A DNA stretch of 64,000 nt, from positions 1,736,001-1,800,000 of the forward strand of contig JACAAK010000011.1 of the NCBI GenBank assembly GCA_025093985.1. Direction: 5' to 3'. How positions within the stretch are numbered: position 1 is the stretch's first letter; every line of letters begins with the position of its first letter. This DNA is from Calvatia gigantea (taxonomy: Eukaryota; Basidiomycota; Agaricomycetes; Agaricales; Lycoperdaceae). Shown here in pieces: positions 33,385 through 42,299 of this stretch. The position numbers and the translations under genes are program-made. The notes under the pieces were generated by a model. That model made no database searches. It was not told where the DNA came from and saw nothing but the letters and a program-made list of their open reading frames with translations.

Positions 33385-34050
33385 TCATTCATACTCTTCA
33401 TCCTCACTCTCATCCTCGTCCACCTCCTCATCTTCATCCACCGCGTCGTCTCCGGGTGCCTCCGCCTCCACAAACACAGCTTTCCCTTCCGCTGATGGCA
33501 TAATTGCAACGACACATAGTTGATGGTAATAATGACCTAAACTTGCTTCGTTCCCATAAGCAATAACCGTAGATCGATCCAGATATTCCTCGCTCGGCTC
33601 GGTGATCCACTTGACATCCATTGATCTATACCGCTTCTTGTCGTCAGCATAACAGTCATACCAATCAGAGCATGTTGGTGGATTCTTCGCAGCTTCCGTT
33701 TGATCTTTATCCCAGACCAAGAACGAACCCTTCCCGCCAGCGATGACTTCAAAAAACAGATTCATCATATCCATCCTCCTCTGTGTGCCCGTCGATTGTA
33801 GCCATGGATAGGACACGGAAAGGACAGTGTAGGTTAAGCTTTGTCTCGCGATAGAGCAGGAAAAAATAGCGTGTAATGTTAAGTTCACTGAGTGTTTTAA
33901 TGAGAGTCGCGTCGGAACTCTTTAAGGTTGGCGATTTCGGATTCATTAGCACCGCTCGAATTGCATACGCCATGGCCAAGGCCAAACCACGTAATTGGGA
34001 TAGTTGTATGGTCGCATTGGTCCAAAACAGTCTTGAGCGCAGTTGGGGGG
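33385..34050 (-). pseudogene. 2OG/Fe(II) oxygenase, truncated duplicate (3' part only)
   Basis: Duplicate of 40777-41440. It covers the C-terminal half: FHLLYRE-like segment, FEVIAGGKGSFLVWDKDQ, the DRSTVIAYGNEASLGHYYHQLCVVAIMPS stretch, and a strongly acidic tail ending DESEDEEYE. The HxD metal site and everything upstream are missing, because the sequence passes into Ty3/gypsy debris near 34050. Up to about 33927 it is virtually identical to the other copy. The last 120 bp hold roughly a dozen single-base indels. Confidence 0.75.
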
Positions 34051-34059
34051 GAGGGGTAC

Positions 34060-34560
34060 ACAAACTAACAAGACAAAAGATGGCACAAAAGAACTTTAGA
34101 CCATGAAAGCCATTCAAAGTTGGAGATAAAGTATGGTTAGACAACCGGAACTTACCACTACCCTATCTATCAAAGAAACTTAGTCAAAGAAGAGAAGGAC
34201 CTTTTGAAATCATCCATAAAACCTCTGTTACAACTTACAAACTAAAACTACCAAAGAAGTGGAAGATACACAATAGGTTTCATGCTTCTCTTCTAACACC
34301 GATAATAGAGAATGACATTTATGGGAAACACAATGAAAACCCACCACCAGACCTAATAGAAGGTAAAGAACAATACCAGATAGAAGGAATTCTGAAACAT
34401 AGATTCTAAAAGAAGTGTACAGGAGTCAAATGAGAATACCTCATTCAATGGAAAGGCTATGGACCTACTGAGGATTCATGGGAACCAGAAGTAAACTTAG
34501 AAAATGCAAAAGAGGAACTCAAAGAGTATAAAAGAGACCATGACTTGACATAGAAAATCC
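34060..34560 (+). mobile_element. Ty3/gypsy integrase C-terminus with chromodomain, fragment
   Basis: Plus-strand reading KPFKVGDKVWLDNRNL, then KKLSQRREGPFEII, then a chromodomain (YQIEGILKHRF ... YLIQWKGYGPTEDSWEPE). This is the C-terminal end of a chromovirus-type integrase, which targets heterochromatin in the family. Stops interrupt it at codons that were probably Trp and Arg (TGG to TGA before KPF, CGA to TGA before EYLIQW). No LTR or other gene of the same element was found next to it. Confidence 0.75.
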
Positions 34561-35155
34561 AACAATCCAAATGTCTAGGGTTTTCCTAAAGCCTACAACT
34601 TCTACTCTCACTCCTGACAACTCCTCTTCTTCCTTCTCCCATGAAAGCCCTGTCCCCAAAACTCCTACACCCCCGCCTTCTCTAGTTATACCACCAACAT
34701 CACCATTGAGAGTACAAACCCCTGGTTCAGACTCTAAGACTCAACAAAGTCAAACTGCAACATCGTCACTTCAGGATGCTGCCCTTCAATCTGCTCTTTC
34801 ATCTGAATGAGCAACCACCAACTTTGTGTCCTCTTATGGCAGGGATACTCAACTCACTCACCGAGTACAAGAAGTTGGGCTTGCATTTGATGAAGCAAAA
34901 ATTGCACAATGCAATTACCACAAGGCACTCCAGAGCACCAAATTCCACTACCATGATCTCTCTCACCATCTTATTGTAGGCCCCCATCTTAGGGTTATTG
35001 AGTGAATGCTCAAGACCCTTACACAACCCACTGAGGAACTAACTCCAGTCCTCAGTCAACAAGTTGCAGACTGACCTGTGATGAATCCTGGAAGCTCCTG
35101 ATGACCTTCCCCACCACCAACTCCAGTCACTCCTCGTCAACTACCCCAACCTTCA
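34561..35155 (+). mobile_element. Retroelement debris between gypsy chromodomain and DIRS copy 2
   Basis: A Ser/Thr/Pro-rich ORF starts at 34571 (MSRVFLKPTTSTLTPD...). A following helical stretch in another frame (VGLAFDEAKIAQCNYHKAL) resembles small ORFs near gypsy elements, but no domain can be named. It ends abruptly at the left boundary of DIRS copy 2. Confidence 0.45.
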
Positions 35156-35439
35156 TCTTTGTCTGGCCTGTTGTGGCCACTCCGGAGCTGTAGGCAAGCG
35201 GAAACTTGGTAATTCGGTAGTTAGGGACAATGTAAAGGAGGTGACTAAAATGCAAAGGTGACAACTGTAGCATACGACGTGTGATCAGAGTGAGGTGTGC
35301 GACTACTAATGGGCGAAAGCCTGAGAGGGCTTCCCTGCCTGGCAGGGACGACGAGGGGTACCGGGTTTTGGCTGCGATACCCAGGAAAATTAGTCTCGAC
35401 GCATCAAGCCAAAGATTGGTACCCACTGAAGTAGTCGAG

Positions 35440-37332
35440 TTAGCGGCGGCAGAGCTGTGGGATGGTGATCCGGGAAATGGAATCATGCAACTCTGAGGTT
35501 GCATGTGTGTGTTGGGCCAGGATTTGAGCGTGGTTTGTGAGGTATCCTGTGAAGGCGTCGCTAGCCCAACGTCCTTTCACCTTCATTGCTTCGAATGAGA
35601 GGCCCCGTAAAAGGTATTCGAGGGTGGCACCTATTCGGATGCCATGGCCATGGAGTTGCTCGAGCCCTGCTTTTCGTGCTGCCTTGTTTATGGTGTCCAG
35701 AAAGGTTTTTCGTGAGAGGGGGCGGTGGCTGGAGCCGTGAGGGTAGGAGAAGAGGTGAGCTCCATCTGGGGGCTTGTTGAAGTCTAAATGGTTGTCAAAG
35801 GCCGTTTTTGGGTCTGAAAGGCCTCGTTGTTGAGTCCAGTATATGTCTTCACCTATGTGCTGGGACGCTTTTGTGCTTGGGATGTGAATGATCGTGGAGG
35901 TGAGACCATTCCGATCTTCTTCTGTACGCACGTCCGACATTTTGGGGTGTTTGGCCGGGTCGAAGGCTTTCAGGTTGAGTACTGTAAGTTCACCAAGTCG
36001 TGCTGTGGCATAGAAGGCTGTGGTGAGGCAAGCATATACGGCGACGTGCTCATAGATAGAGAAGTCAAGCTCCGCTCGGAGTTTTTCAATGATCTCTATG
36101 GTCCATGGTGCTCGTTTGGCCTTTTTGGAGGAACTCGGGGCTGTCTTCAGGCAGGCGCGGAGTAGGACTTCGAGCTCTGCCTCATTGGTTTCCCATGTCA
36201 TTCTGTGTAGAATGTGCCATGCCCTTAGCCCATTTATGTAGTTCGAAATGGAGGTTCGGGAGTAAGAGCCTGCGAGGCTCGAGATGAAGGTTGATAAGAG
36301 TTGATAGGAAGTGGGTGCTCGCTGGTCTTCGTCAATAGCTCGGGAGTCGCAGAAGACATGAAATACGAGTAGGCCTGAACCATAGGTAGAGAGAGTGGAT
36401 TCGTCCCAACCGAGGGAGAGGAGGTGTCTCAACCTGTCTTCGTCCTGTGCTGTGTTAAATGTTACGAGCATTTGTGCATTGGGTGAGCTAATTTCGGCAT
36501 TTGGTCGTGGTCTTGCTGGCAACCATTTGAGTAGCCGTTCTTTAGCGAGGACATGTGGACGTAGCGAGGACGGGGTAGGGGTGAGGATGGGACTGTAGGG
36601 GGCTGGGGTAGGGGGTAGTGATTGTGTCCGAGCCTGTAAAGGACGTCCGATCTTTGGATGAGGGCTACCAGGTCTTGATCTGAGACGCGAGGTCCTCTGC
36701 TTGCTGGTCAAGGAAGTTTTGGGCTCGGTTTGACTGGTGGGGAGGTTTTGGTTTAGGGAGCGGTAGCTTGCTCTCCCTGGCGAGTTTCTGTTCAAGGGGT
36801 AGGAGGGGATGATCGAAGTCCACAACGAAGTGCCGGAGTGCATGTGGGATAGGGGGTGCTGGGAGGAGGAGTGCCGTGCTCTCGTACTTTCCTCTTGAGG
36901 GGCCATCTGCTGGGTTGAACTCACTGGGGACATATCGTGTGTAGAAGGAGGATCTAGAATCCTCAGCCAGTTTGTTGATCCATTTGAAGACTTCGTTTGA
37001 GGGTTTATTTCGACTCCTCCCTTTCCACCAGCCTTCAACCACTCCCTGGTTGTCACCGTAGAGTCTGAAGTGGCCCCCATTTGGGTGCTGAGCTGCGATC
37101 GTTGCTGCAAGGAAGTAGAAGGCCACTGCCTCTGCCCAGCCAATATCTCTCCCTTCAGCTTTCCAACCTGGGAGGAGTCTCCAGGCTCGCCAACGGTTGC
37201 CGATGGTAATTGCAAGGCCCACTCCCGAGCTAGCATCGGAATAAGCTGCTGTGTCGAGGACGATGACTGGTCCTGGGAGAGGTCGCTCGACTGTGATTGG
37301 GGAGAGTGCTTGTATCCACCATTGGAGGTCAT
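35440..37332 (-). CDS. DIRS tyrosine recombinase, copy 2
   Basis: Integrates the circular cDNA intermediate without a target-site duplication. The domain occupies roughly residues 280-620. It includes a core-binding-like region (LGWDESTLSTYGSGLLVF, SISNYINGLRAWH) and a catalytic domain with Arg 445 (ARLGELT), HxxR at 563-566 (HGIR) and Tyr 597 (GYLTNHA). Together these complete the R-H-R-Y set. The frame is open far upstream into the RNase H region, so the true start is unknown and the first 200 or so residues may be an overlap artefact. It ends at 35440, within 290 bp of the element end. Confidence 0.82.
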   Translation of the reverse strand: MTSNGGYKHSPQSQSSDLSQDQSSSSTQQLIPMLAREWALQLPSATVGEPGDSSQVGKLKGEILAGQRQWPSTSLQQRSQLSTQMGATSDSTVTTREWLKAGGKGGVEINPQTKSSNGSTNWLRILDPPSTHDMSPVSSTQQMAPQEESTRARHSSSQHPLSHMHSGTSLWTSIIPSYPLNRNSPGRASYRSLNQNLPTSQTEPKTSLTSKQRTSRLRSRPGSPHPKIGRPLQARTQSLPPTPAPYSPILTPTPSSLRPHVLAKERLLKWLPARPRPNAEISSPNAQMLVTFNTAQDEDRLRHLLSLGWDESTLSTYGSGLLVFHVFCDSRAIDEDQRAPTSYQLLSTFISSLAGSYSRTSISNYINGLRAWHILHRMTWETNEAELEVLLRACLKTAPSSSKKAKRAPWTIEIIEKLRAELDFSIYEHVAVYACLTTAFYATARLGELTVLNLKAFDPAKHPKMSDVRTEEDRNGLTSTIIHIPSTKASQHIGEDIYWTQQRGLSDPKTAFDNHLDFNKPPDGAHLFSYPHGSSHRPLSRKTFLDTINKAARKAGLEQLHGHGIRIGATLEYLLRGLSFEAMKVKGRWASDAFTGYLTNHAQILAQHTHATSELHDSISRITIPQLCRR

Positions 37333-38893
37333 TGTTGAGGGCTTTCTGAGGTGTGCGTGGTTTGAATGGAGAGTTATGAAAAACGGCTAGGAAAGCCTCA
37401 ATGTGGATTAGGTAAGGGCGCCCACTCGTGAGTACAAGTGCGGCATGCAGGAGTTTTCCATGGAGTTTCTGTGCTTCGTCGAGGGTATGTGTGGTTTTAC
37501 TCAACCACTCGTCAATGGCTGCCAGGTACTTTCTCCTTTTGGGTGAAGGGAGAGCGACTGTACGTTCTTTGATGTTCCATTCAAGCCCAATAAAAAGAAA
37601 TGAAGTGGTGAATGGAACGTCCTTTTCTTGTTCCCAAGGGATGCCTAGCTCTTCTGAGAGCATATCAATGTCATTAAATGAATAGGTGAATTGGGCATCA
37701 TGTTGGTTACGTTGTAGGGCTGTGAGAGGTAATTGATCTATGATGGGAATGGTACTGTCATTGTCATATTCTTCGAAACGTCCATTGTCCATTGTGTCCC
37801 CTCGGAACCAGAGGCGCCCTTTGTTGTGTCTGAGCCCTCCATTACGGGCGATTTTTTGTGCTAATTGTGCTCTGAGTAAGTTGTACTCGGTGAGGAAGTT
37901 GCGACGGATTCGGAGGAATAGGTGATCATCCACCCATTTCGTAACTGGACCAAGGCCGTTTGCTCTCATGATGTCAACGCCTGCATCAGCAATTAAGCCA
38001 TATACACCTGCTCCTGAGGCTAGGCCAAACGCATTCTGGGTGTCAATTGCGAAGGAGTCAGCACCATTTAATTTTACAACCATCCCTGGCCATTGTGAAG
38101 GGTGGAGTGGTACTGTTCGGTAGGCTTCTTTGACGTCTCGAGTGCCTCCCTCTGATCCGGGTGGGAGCTGCCAGATCAAGAGTGACACTGTGCCGAACGT
38201 GCCCCACGTGCATGGGTAGTTTTCTGAGAGGATAACACTATTGATCGAAGTTACTGGTGCACTTAGCGAGTGTGGGTGTGAGAAGTTCTGGATGAGCCTG
38301 AACTTTCCAGGTTTGCCTGGTTTGGGGATGATGCTTAGTGGAGAGGTTTGGAAAGGACCGATTAGCTCTGTGACCTCACTTTTTGAGAAGGGGCCGAGGT
38401 ATCTCCCCTTCTCGAACTCTGACTGAGTTATTTTTTGGAATTCATCAAGGTGATCAATTAAGGATGGACGATTATCAGGAATGTAAGTAGCGAGGATAGG
38501 TGGGATGCCTGCGAGGAAACCACTATGTAACATAGACAAGAGGGATGGGTATTTGGCCATGAGACCTGAGGCAGCGAGGTGCTTGGTCCAGGCTCCTAGC
38601 TTGTAAGGGGAGAGCACGTTAGATGATTGCTTGTGCTCAAGGACAGTCCTGAGCTCCATGGTCTGTGGCCCCACACCCTGAGCACTGGTGCTTCTTGTCA
38701 TGGGTGTTGTTGTCGCACCCTCGGGGCTTCTGCCAATCGGTGCAGAGAATGGTGCCGTCTGGGGCCTTGAGGTGTCCTCGCTGGTTGCGAGTGCACCTGT
38801 TTTTCTCTTTGCCATCCCAGCGAAGGCTGGCACTGCAGTTTGCAACATCATGTTGTTGGCGGCCGAGGCACATGGGGCAGACTGAGAAGACAC
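36665..38893 (-). CDS. DIRS reverse transcriptase-RNase H, copy 2
   Basis: Collinear with the copy-1 protein over 742 residues, with only a few substitutions (for example D/N in SFDDIDM, M/T in LAAMIAA, K/R in AEDSKSSF). All catalytic positions are kept: Asp in RDVKEAY, WVDD, and the RNase H set YSDAS, WAEA, YGDN and PADG. The ORF overlaps the zinc-knuckle ORF upstream and the recombinase ORF downstream, as is usual in this order of elements. Confidence 0.85.
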   Translation of the reverse strand: MSSQSAPCASAANNMMLQTAVPAFAGMAKRKTGALATSEDTSRPQTAPFSAPIGRSPEGATTTPMTRSTSAQGVGPQTMELRTVLEHKQSSNVLSPYKLGAWTKHLAASGLMAKYPSLLSMLHSGFLAGIPPILATYIPDNRPSLIDHLDEFQKITQSEFEKGRYLGPFSKSEVTELIGPFQTSPLSIIPKPGKPGKFRLIQNFSHPHSLSAPVTSINSVILSENYPCTWGTFGTVSLLIWQLPPGSEGGTRDVKEAYRTVPLHPSQWPGMVVKLNGADSFAIDTQNAFGLASGAGVYGLIADAGVDIMRANGLGPVTKWVDDHLFLRIRRNFLTEYNLLRAQLAQKIARNGGLRHNKGRLWFRGDTMDNGRFEEYDNDSTIPIIDQLPLTALQRNQHDAQFTYSFNDIDMLSEELGIPWEQEKDVPFTTSFLFIGLEWNIKERTVALPSPKRRKYLAAIDEWLSKTTHTLDEAQKLHGKLLHAALVLTSGRPYLIHIEAFLAVFHNSPFKPRTPQKALNNDLQWWIQALSPITVERPLPGPVIVLDTAAYSDASSGVGLAITIGNRWRAWRLLPGWKAEGRDIGWAEAVAFYFLAATIAAQHPNGGHFRLYGDNQGVVEGWWKGRSRNKPSNEVFKWINKLAEDSRSSFYTRYVPSEFNPADGPSRGKYESTALLLPAPPIPHALRHFVVDFDHPLLPLEQKLARESKLPLPKPKPPHQSNRAQNFLDQQAEDLASQIKTW

Positions 38894-39137
38894 GTGAGGA
38901 TGGATTTCGAAAGGACCTCTTGGTGGCCTGCTTCTTGGAGGGTGAGGACTGTAGCTCCTCGTCTGAGGGAGGTGGTGACGGAGAGCGTCTTCTCTTCATG
39001 CGGCTCCTTCGGGGAAGGGAGGACATTGCTGCGGGGCTAGGGGAGCGGTTGCGTTGTGAGGTGCGGGCCCTGGCTTGGTTGGAATAACGTGTAGTCCTGG
39101 GCGTCACCAGGTGGATCGCCTGTGTCAGACTAATCAC
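38637..39137 (-). CDS. DIRS zinc-knuckle ORF, copy 2
   Basis: Ser/Arg-rich start (SRMKRRRSPSPPPSDEE), then CPMCLGRQQHD, a Cys/His cluster, and a final CSGCGATDHGAQDC knuckle. It overlaps the end of the Gag-like ORF by 4 bp and the start of the RT frame. Probably the nucleocapsid portion of Gag. Confidence 0.68.
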   Translation of the reverse strand: MISLTQAIHLVTPRTTRYSNQARARTSQRNRSPSPAAMSSLPRRSRMKRRRSPSPPPSDEELQSSPSKKQATKRSFRNPSSRVFSVCPMCLGRQQHDVANCSASLRWDGKEKNRCTRNQRGHLKAPDGTILCTDWQKPRGCDNNTHDKKHQCSGCGATDHGAQDCP

Positions 39138-40219
39138 CCCATTGAGTAGTCAAGACCACGGCAGGCAGGGTTTGCAGCGGAGCGGGGCGGTTGGAGCGGG
39201 GAGATATGGAAAAGGCAGAAAAGGGGGGGGGAGAGGAAAAAGGTGAGCCACATGTTTTTGGGAAATGAGGAGAGAAAAACTGACTCAGCTAGGGTTTGCT
39301 CTCGGCGTTGCTTGTAAAGATCGTCTTCGATGGCTTTTAGGCGCTCCTGACTGATGATCGAGATGTCGAAGAGCTTGTGTTCCTCTCCTTTCAGCATCTC
39401 TTGGTGCCAGCTCCTACGGACTTCTGCCTGATAGGCGAGGAGAGCTTGGTCACCGTGGCGTTCCTTTCGAATCGGATGGGTGTCGAGTGCGATGTAGAAT
39501 CTCATTAGCGGGACGAGGTAGTCATCGGACCAACCACAGCCGCGCATGTGGTCAATCATGTTATTCTTCGCCGCTGTCATGTCTGCCCAGGAGAGGTGCT
39601 GATCTTGGATGACGTCCTTCGAGTGTGAGATTGCCCGTGATGGTTGTAGCTCGAGCACGTTGTCAACACATGTGAAGGAAAGTGTGTCGGGGTTTGCGGG
39701 AAGTCCCAGATAGGCAACTTCTCTGCAGCCATGTACCGTGAAGTACCAAAGCTCAACGTACTGGAATTTACGGAGCTTGGAGAGGGCATAGTCTGAAGGT
39801 TCGAGAGCCCTTTTGTCGGAGATCATGAGTCCTTCTTCGATGCGGGGTACTCTCCTCTTGTCCCCTGGTGGAAGAGGCAGTGGTTCCGGCTGCGGCTCTG
39901 GTTGGGGTTCCCTCTCGTTCGGGGGTTGCTGGTTTCGGTCCTCCTCATGCTGCCGGCGTCTACGCTGAGCTGCTGTCCAGGCCTCTGTGAGTTGGAGGAT
40001 GACCTCTTCTTCGGATAGGCCGGTTCCTATCATCAGCTGTTGCCTTGCTACAAGGTATTGTTCCCCTGCGTAGTCGGGGGGTTGTTGGTCTTGTTCCTCA
40101 TTGGCTGGCATTGCGACGTGTGAGTGTTGCCAGAGAGTAGGAGACTCGAGGGTAAATAAATATAGCGAAGCAGTGTAGAAAAGCGAGAGCCTGAGGACAG
40201 GCGAGCAGGACCAGGCCAC
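39134..40219 (-). CDS. DIRS Gag-like protein, copy 2
   Basis: 361-codon ORF at the 5' side of the element. Features: Gln/Pro/Glu-rich low-complexity segment (QPEPQPEPLPLPPGDKRR), then a helical-looking region (DDYLVPLMRFYIALDTHP, RLKAIEDDLYKQRREQTLAE). It has no recognisable domain; the structural role is inferred from position. It is intact, whereas copy 1 has a one-base insertion. Confidence 0.6.
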   Translation of the reverse strand: MAWSCSPVLRLSLFYTASLYLFTLESPTLWQHSHVAMPANEEQDQQPPDYAGEQYLVARQQLMIGTGLSEEEVILQLTEAWTAAQRRRRQHEEDRNQQPPNEREPQPEPQPEPLPLPPGDKRRVPRIEEGLMISDKRALEPSDYALSKLRKFQYVELWYFTVHGCREVAYLGLPANPDTLSFTCVDNVLELQPSRAISHSKDVIQDQHLSWADMTAAKNNMIDHMRGCGWSDDYLVPLMRFYIALDTHPIRKERHGDQALLAYQAEVRRSWHQEMLKGEEHKLFDISIISQERLKAIEDDLYKQRREQTLAESVFLSSFPKNMWLTFFLSPPLFCLFHISPLQPPRSAANPACRGLDYSMG

Positions 40220-40327
40220 GCCGATGAGGTAGAAGGACAGGAGTGCTGTCCTTCGTGACCGTGACTGGTCCTACAAAGACAGCACTCTGCTGCCGTCACT
40301 CGTACCTCATTAGTGGCAGATCTCTAA

Positions 40328-40395
40328 ACAGTCTCGATGTCGAGATATTCAAGTATCTCCTCCAGTAGGTCTTGCGGAAGTTCGATGAAACTCAT
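40328..40395 (-). pseudogene. Duplicated 5' end of F-box copy D
   Basis: Identical to 32936-33003 together with its upstream flank. Because the left side of DIRS copy 2 is not F-box sequence, this is an orphan duplicate carried along with the element. Confidence 0.75.
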
Positions 40396-40776
40396 ACTAG
40401 ACGCGTGAGGGAGAGTGTCAAATACTGTGGTGCCCACTGCCGTGGGGTACTTCTCGGATTTGGGACGTCGTTGTGTCCAATGCCAGACCGCTCTTGATTG
40501 GTTCGGCAGGGCTAATTAATAATTGGTCGATCATTCGATCAACCCTATCAAATTTAGAGTCAAGTTCCCAATCCTACATACTCATAATTTAAGTAGCTTG
40601 CTGCTCAAACTTACACGCCGCGTACTTAACCATACGTGTTGGTAGATAGGGGCACAACCAGTTTAAATTCAAAAGGCAAGGCATCATGGCGCGGGAACAC
40701 CCCGCGTTTGCTATAAAGATGTCGAGACATATTCAATTGAGAACCACAGAAAAGCATTGAAATAACATCACGGCCT

Positions 40777-42296
40777 TCATTCATACTCTTCATCCTCACT
40801 CTCATCCTCGTCCACCTCCTCATCTTCATCCACCGCGTCGTCTCCGGGTGCCTCCGCCTCCACAAACACAGCTTTCCCTTCCGCTGATGGCATAATTGCA
40901 ACGACACATAGTTGATGGTAATAATGACCTAAACTTGCTTCGTTCCCATAAGCAATAACCGTAGATCGATCCAGATATTCCTCGCTCGGCTCGGTGATCC
41001 ACTTGACATCCATTGATCTATACCGCTTCTTGTCGTCAGCATAACAGTCATACCAATCAGAGCATGTTGGTGGATTCTTCGCAGCTTCCGTTTGATCTTT
41101 ATCCCAGACCAAGAACGAACCCTTCCCGCCAGCGATGACTTCAAAAACAGATTCATCATATCCATCCTCCTCTGTGTGCCCGTCGATTGTAGCCATGGAT
41201 AGGACACGGAAAGGACAGTGTAGGTTAAGCTTTGTCTCGCGATAGAGCAGGAAAAAATAGCGTGTAATGTTAAGTTCACTGAGTGTTTTAATGAGAGTCG
41301 CGTCGGAACCTTTAAGGTTTGGCGATTTCGGATTCATTAGCACCGACTCGAATGCATACGCATGGCCAAGGCCAAAACCAAGGTAATGTGGGATAGGTTG
41401 TATGGTCGCATTGTCCAAACAGGTCTTGAGCGCAGTTTGAATGGATGTTCGAGCCGTACGTCTGAAGGGACCTGGGTTACAGGGACGCCTTTCTTGGAAT
41501 CAAAGTAAAGATTGCAGGTGATCGTGACGCGGTATCCGGACGTAACTTGAACCACTTCGTGTTCGACGTCACTGAAGAATGCGACGTAGGCAACGGAAGC
41601 AGGAGGAGCGCTCTTGAATAGGGCAGGGCCATTGAGGTCGTATTCACGCCCTTGATGCCTCAGGAGTAAATTTCCATCTTCGTGGTCAAAGGGTAACAGA
41701 ATCACGAGGGAACCGAACATGTTCTCGCCACGTGGAGTATCCTGGTGTGCTTTGAAAAAGGAGCCCTCGCCTGGGCCGGACATCAGCCACCATCATGAAC
41801 GAGGGCCAAGGAACAGGTACCATAGACATTCAGTTTGTATAATTCGAAACAAATTCCACTTTCGAGAGAACCCCATGGAAAGAGGCCCGAAGCGAGCTTA
41901 CTCGCGAAGTCGCCAGTAGCTGGGTTGAAGCCCCATAAGAATTTGCCTGCGTCGAGCTTGCCAGCCTTGCGATACGTCTCATCAAGGACATCCTTCTGGT
42001 CGAGGCCAAAAGTAGCAGGTTGGCATGCATTGCTGAGATCTCCTACCTGAGCCGTCGTGGTCGATCCCAATCTGAGGGAACTATAAACAGATCAACAGGA
42101 GACTGCAACTAATTGAACGCGAAACACTCGACCTTGGAGTGCCGTCCTGGCGCTCATAAAAGAGGACAGTCTCGGGTTCGGGAAGGCTAACGACACCAGA
42201 GGTCCAAGACTCGTGGAGAACATCCTTGTTTGTGAGGGCCTGACGGAGTAGTTCGACAACAACGCTCTCGGACTTTTCACCACTTGGTTTCTCCAT
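40777..42296 (-). CDS. 2-oxoglutarate/Fe(II) dioxygenase, full-length copy; one apparent frameshift
   Basis: Starts at ATG 42296 (MEKPSGEKSESVVVELL). An intron (gtcgag...cctcag) precedes LGSTTTAQVGDL; then GFNPATGDFASKLASGLFPW; and a second intron (41772-41822) joins KLNVYG to EGSFFKAHQDTP. HxD (HQD), the distal His (SDVEHEV) and the 2OG-binding Arg region (SGYRVTITCNLYF) are present. One A is missing in the run near 41435 (aaactgcg, where the 17421 paralog has aaaactgcg), shifting the frame between RLEHPFK and MDNATIQPIPH. After this the frame is open to an acidic tail (DDAVDEDEEVDEDESEDEEYE) ending at 40777. Possibly nuclear or chaperone-bound because of the acidic tail; that is only a guess. 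Confidence 0.75.
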
Positions 42297-42299
42297 GAT

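Larger units (their letters stand above)
27762..33927. repeat. Left arm of a tandem segmental duplication (period about 7.39 kb)
   Basis: DIRS element, F-box 5' end with flank, and the 3' half of the oxygenase. It recurs at 35156-41319. From about 32367 to 33927 the arms are identical by eye except for a one-base A-run difference near 33757. Left of 32366 about two dozen transitions separate them. Confidence 0.85.
35156..40327 (-). mobile_element. DIRS-type tyrosine-recombinase retrotransposon, copy 2 (ORFs intact)
   Basis: Second copy, offset 7394 bp (7392 at the right end) from copy 1. All four ORFs are open: recombinase 35440-37332, RT/RNase H 36665-38893, zinc knuckle 38637-39137, Gag-like 39134-40219. 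The left flank is retroelement debris; the right flank is the same F-box 5' end as for copy 1. Substitutions relative to copy 1 that I could find are all transitions and stop at the position equivalent to 32366. The right part is identical, which suggests a recombinant element. It may be autonomous. Confidence 0.85.
35156..41319. repeat. Right arm of the tandem segmental duplication
   Basis: Partner of 27762-33927. Here the oxygenase continues to its natural 5' end at 42296 instead of breaking off into gypsy sequence, so this arm holds the original host context of the oxygenase. Confidence 0.85.

Noticed and set aside
34571..34810. Ser/Thr/Pro-rich ORF as a host gene
   Set aside because: Sits between gypsy chromodomain debris and a DIRS end, with no promoter, introns or domain.
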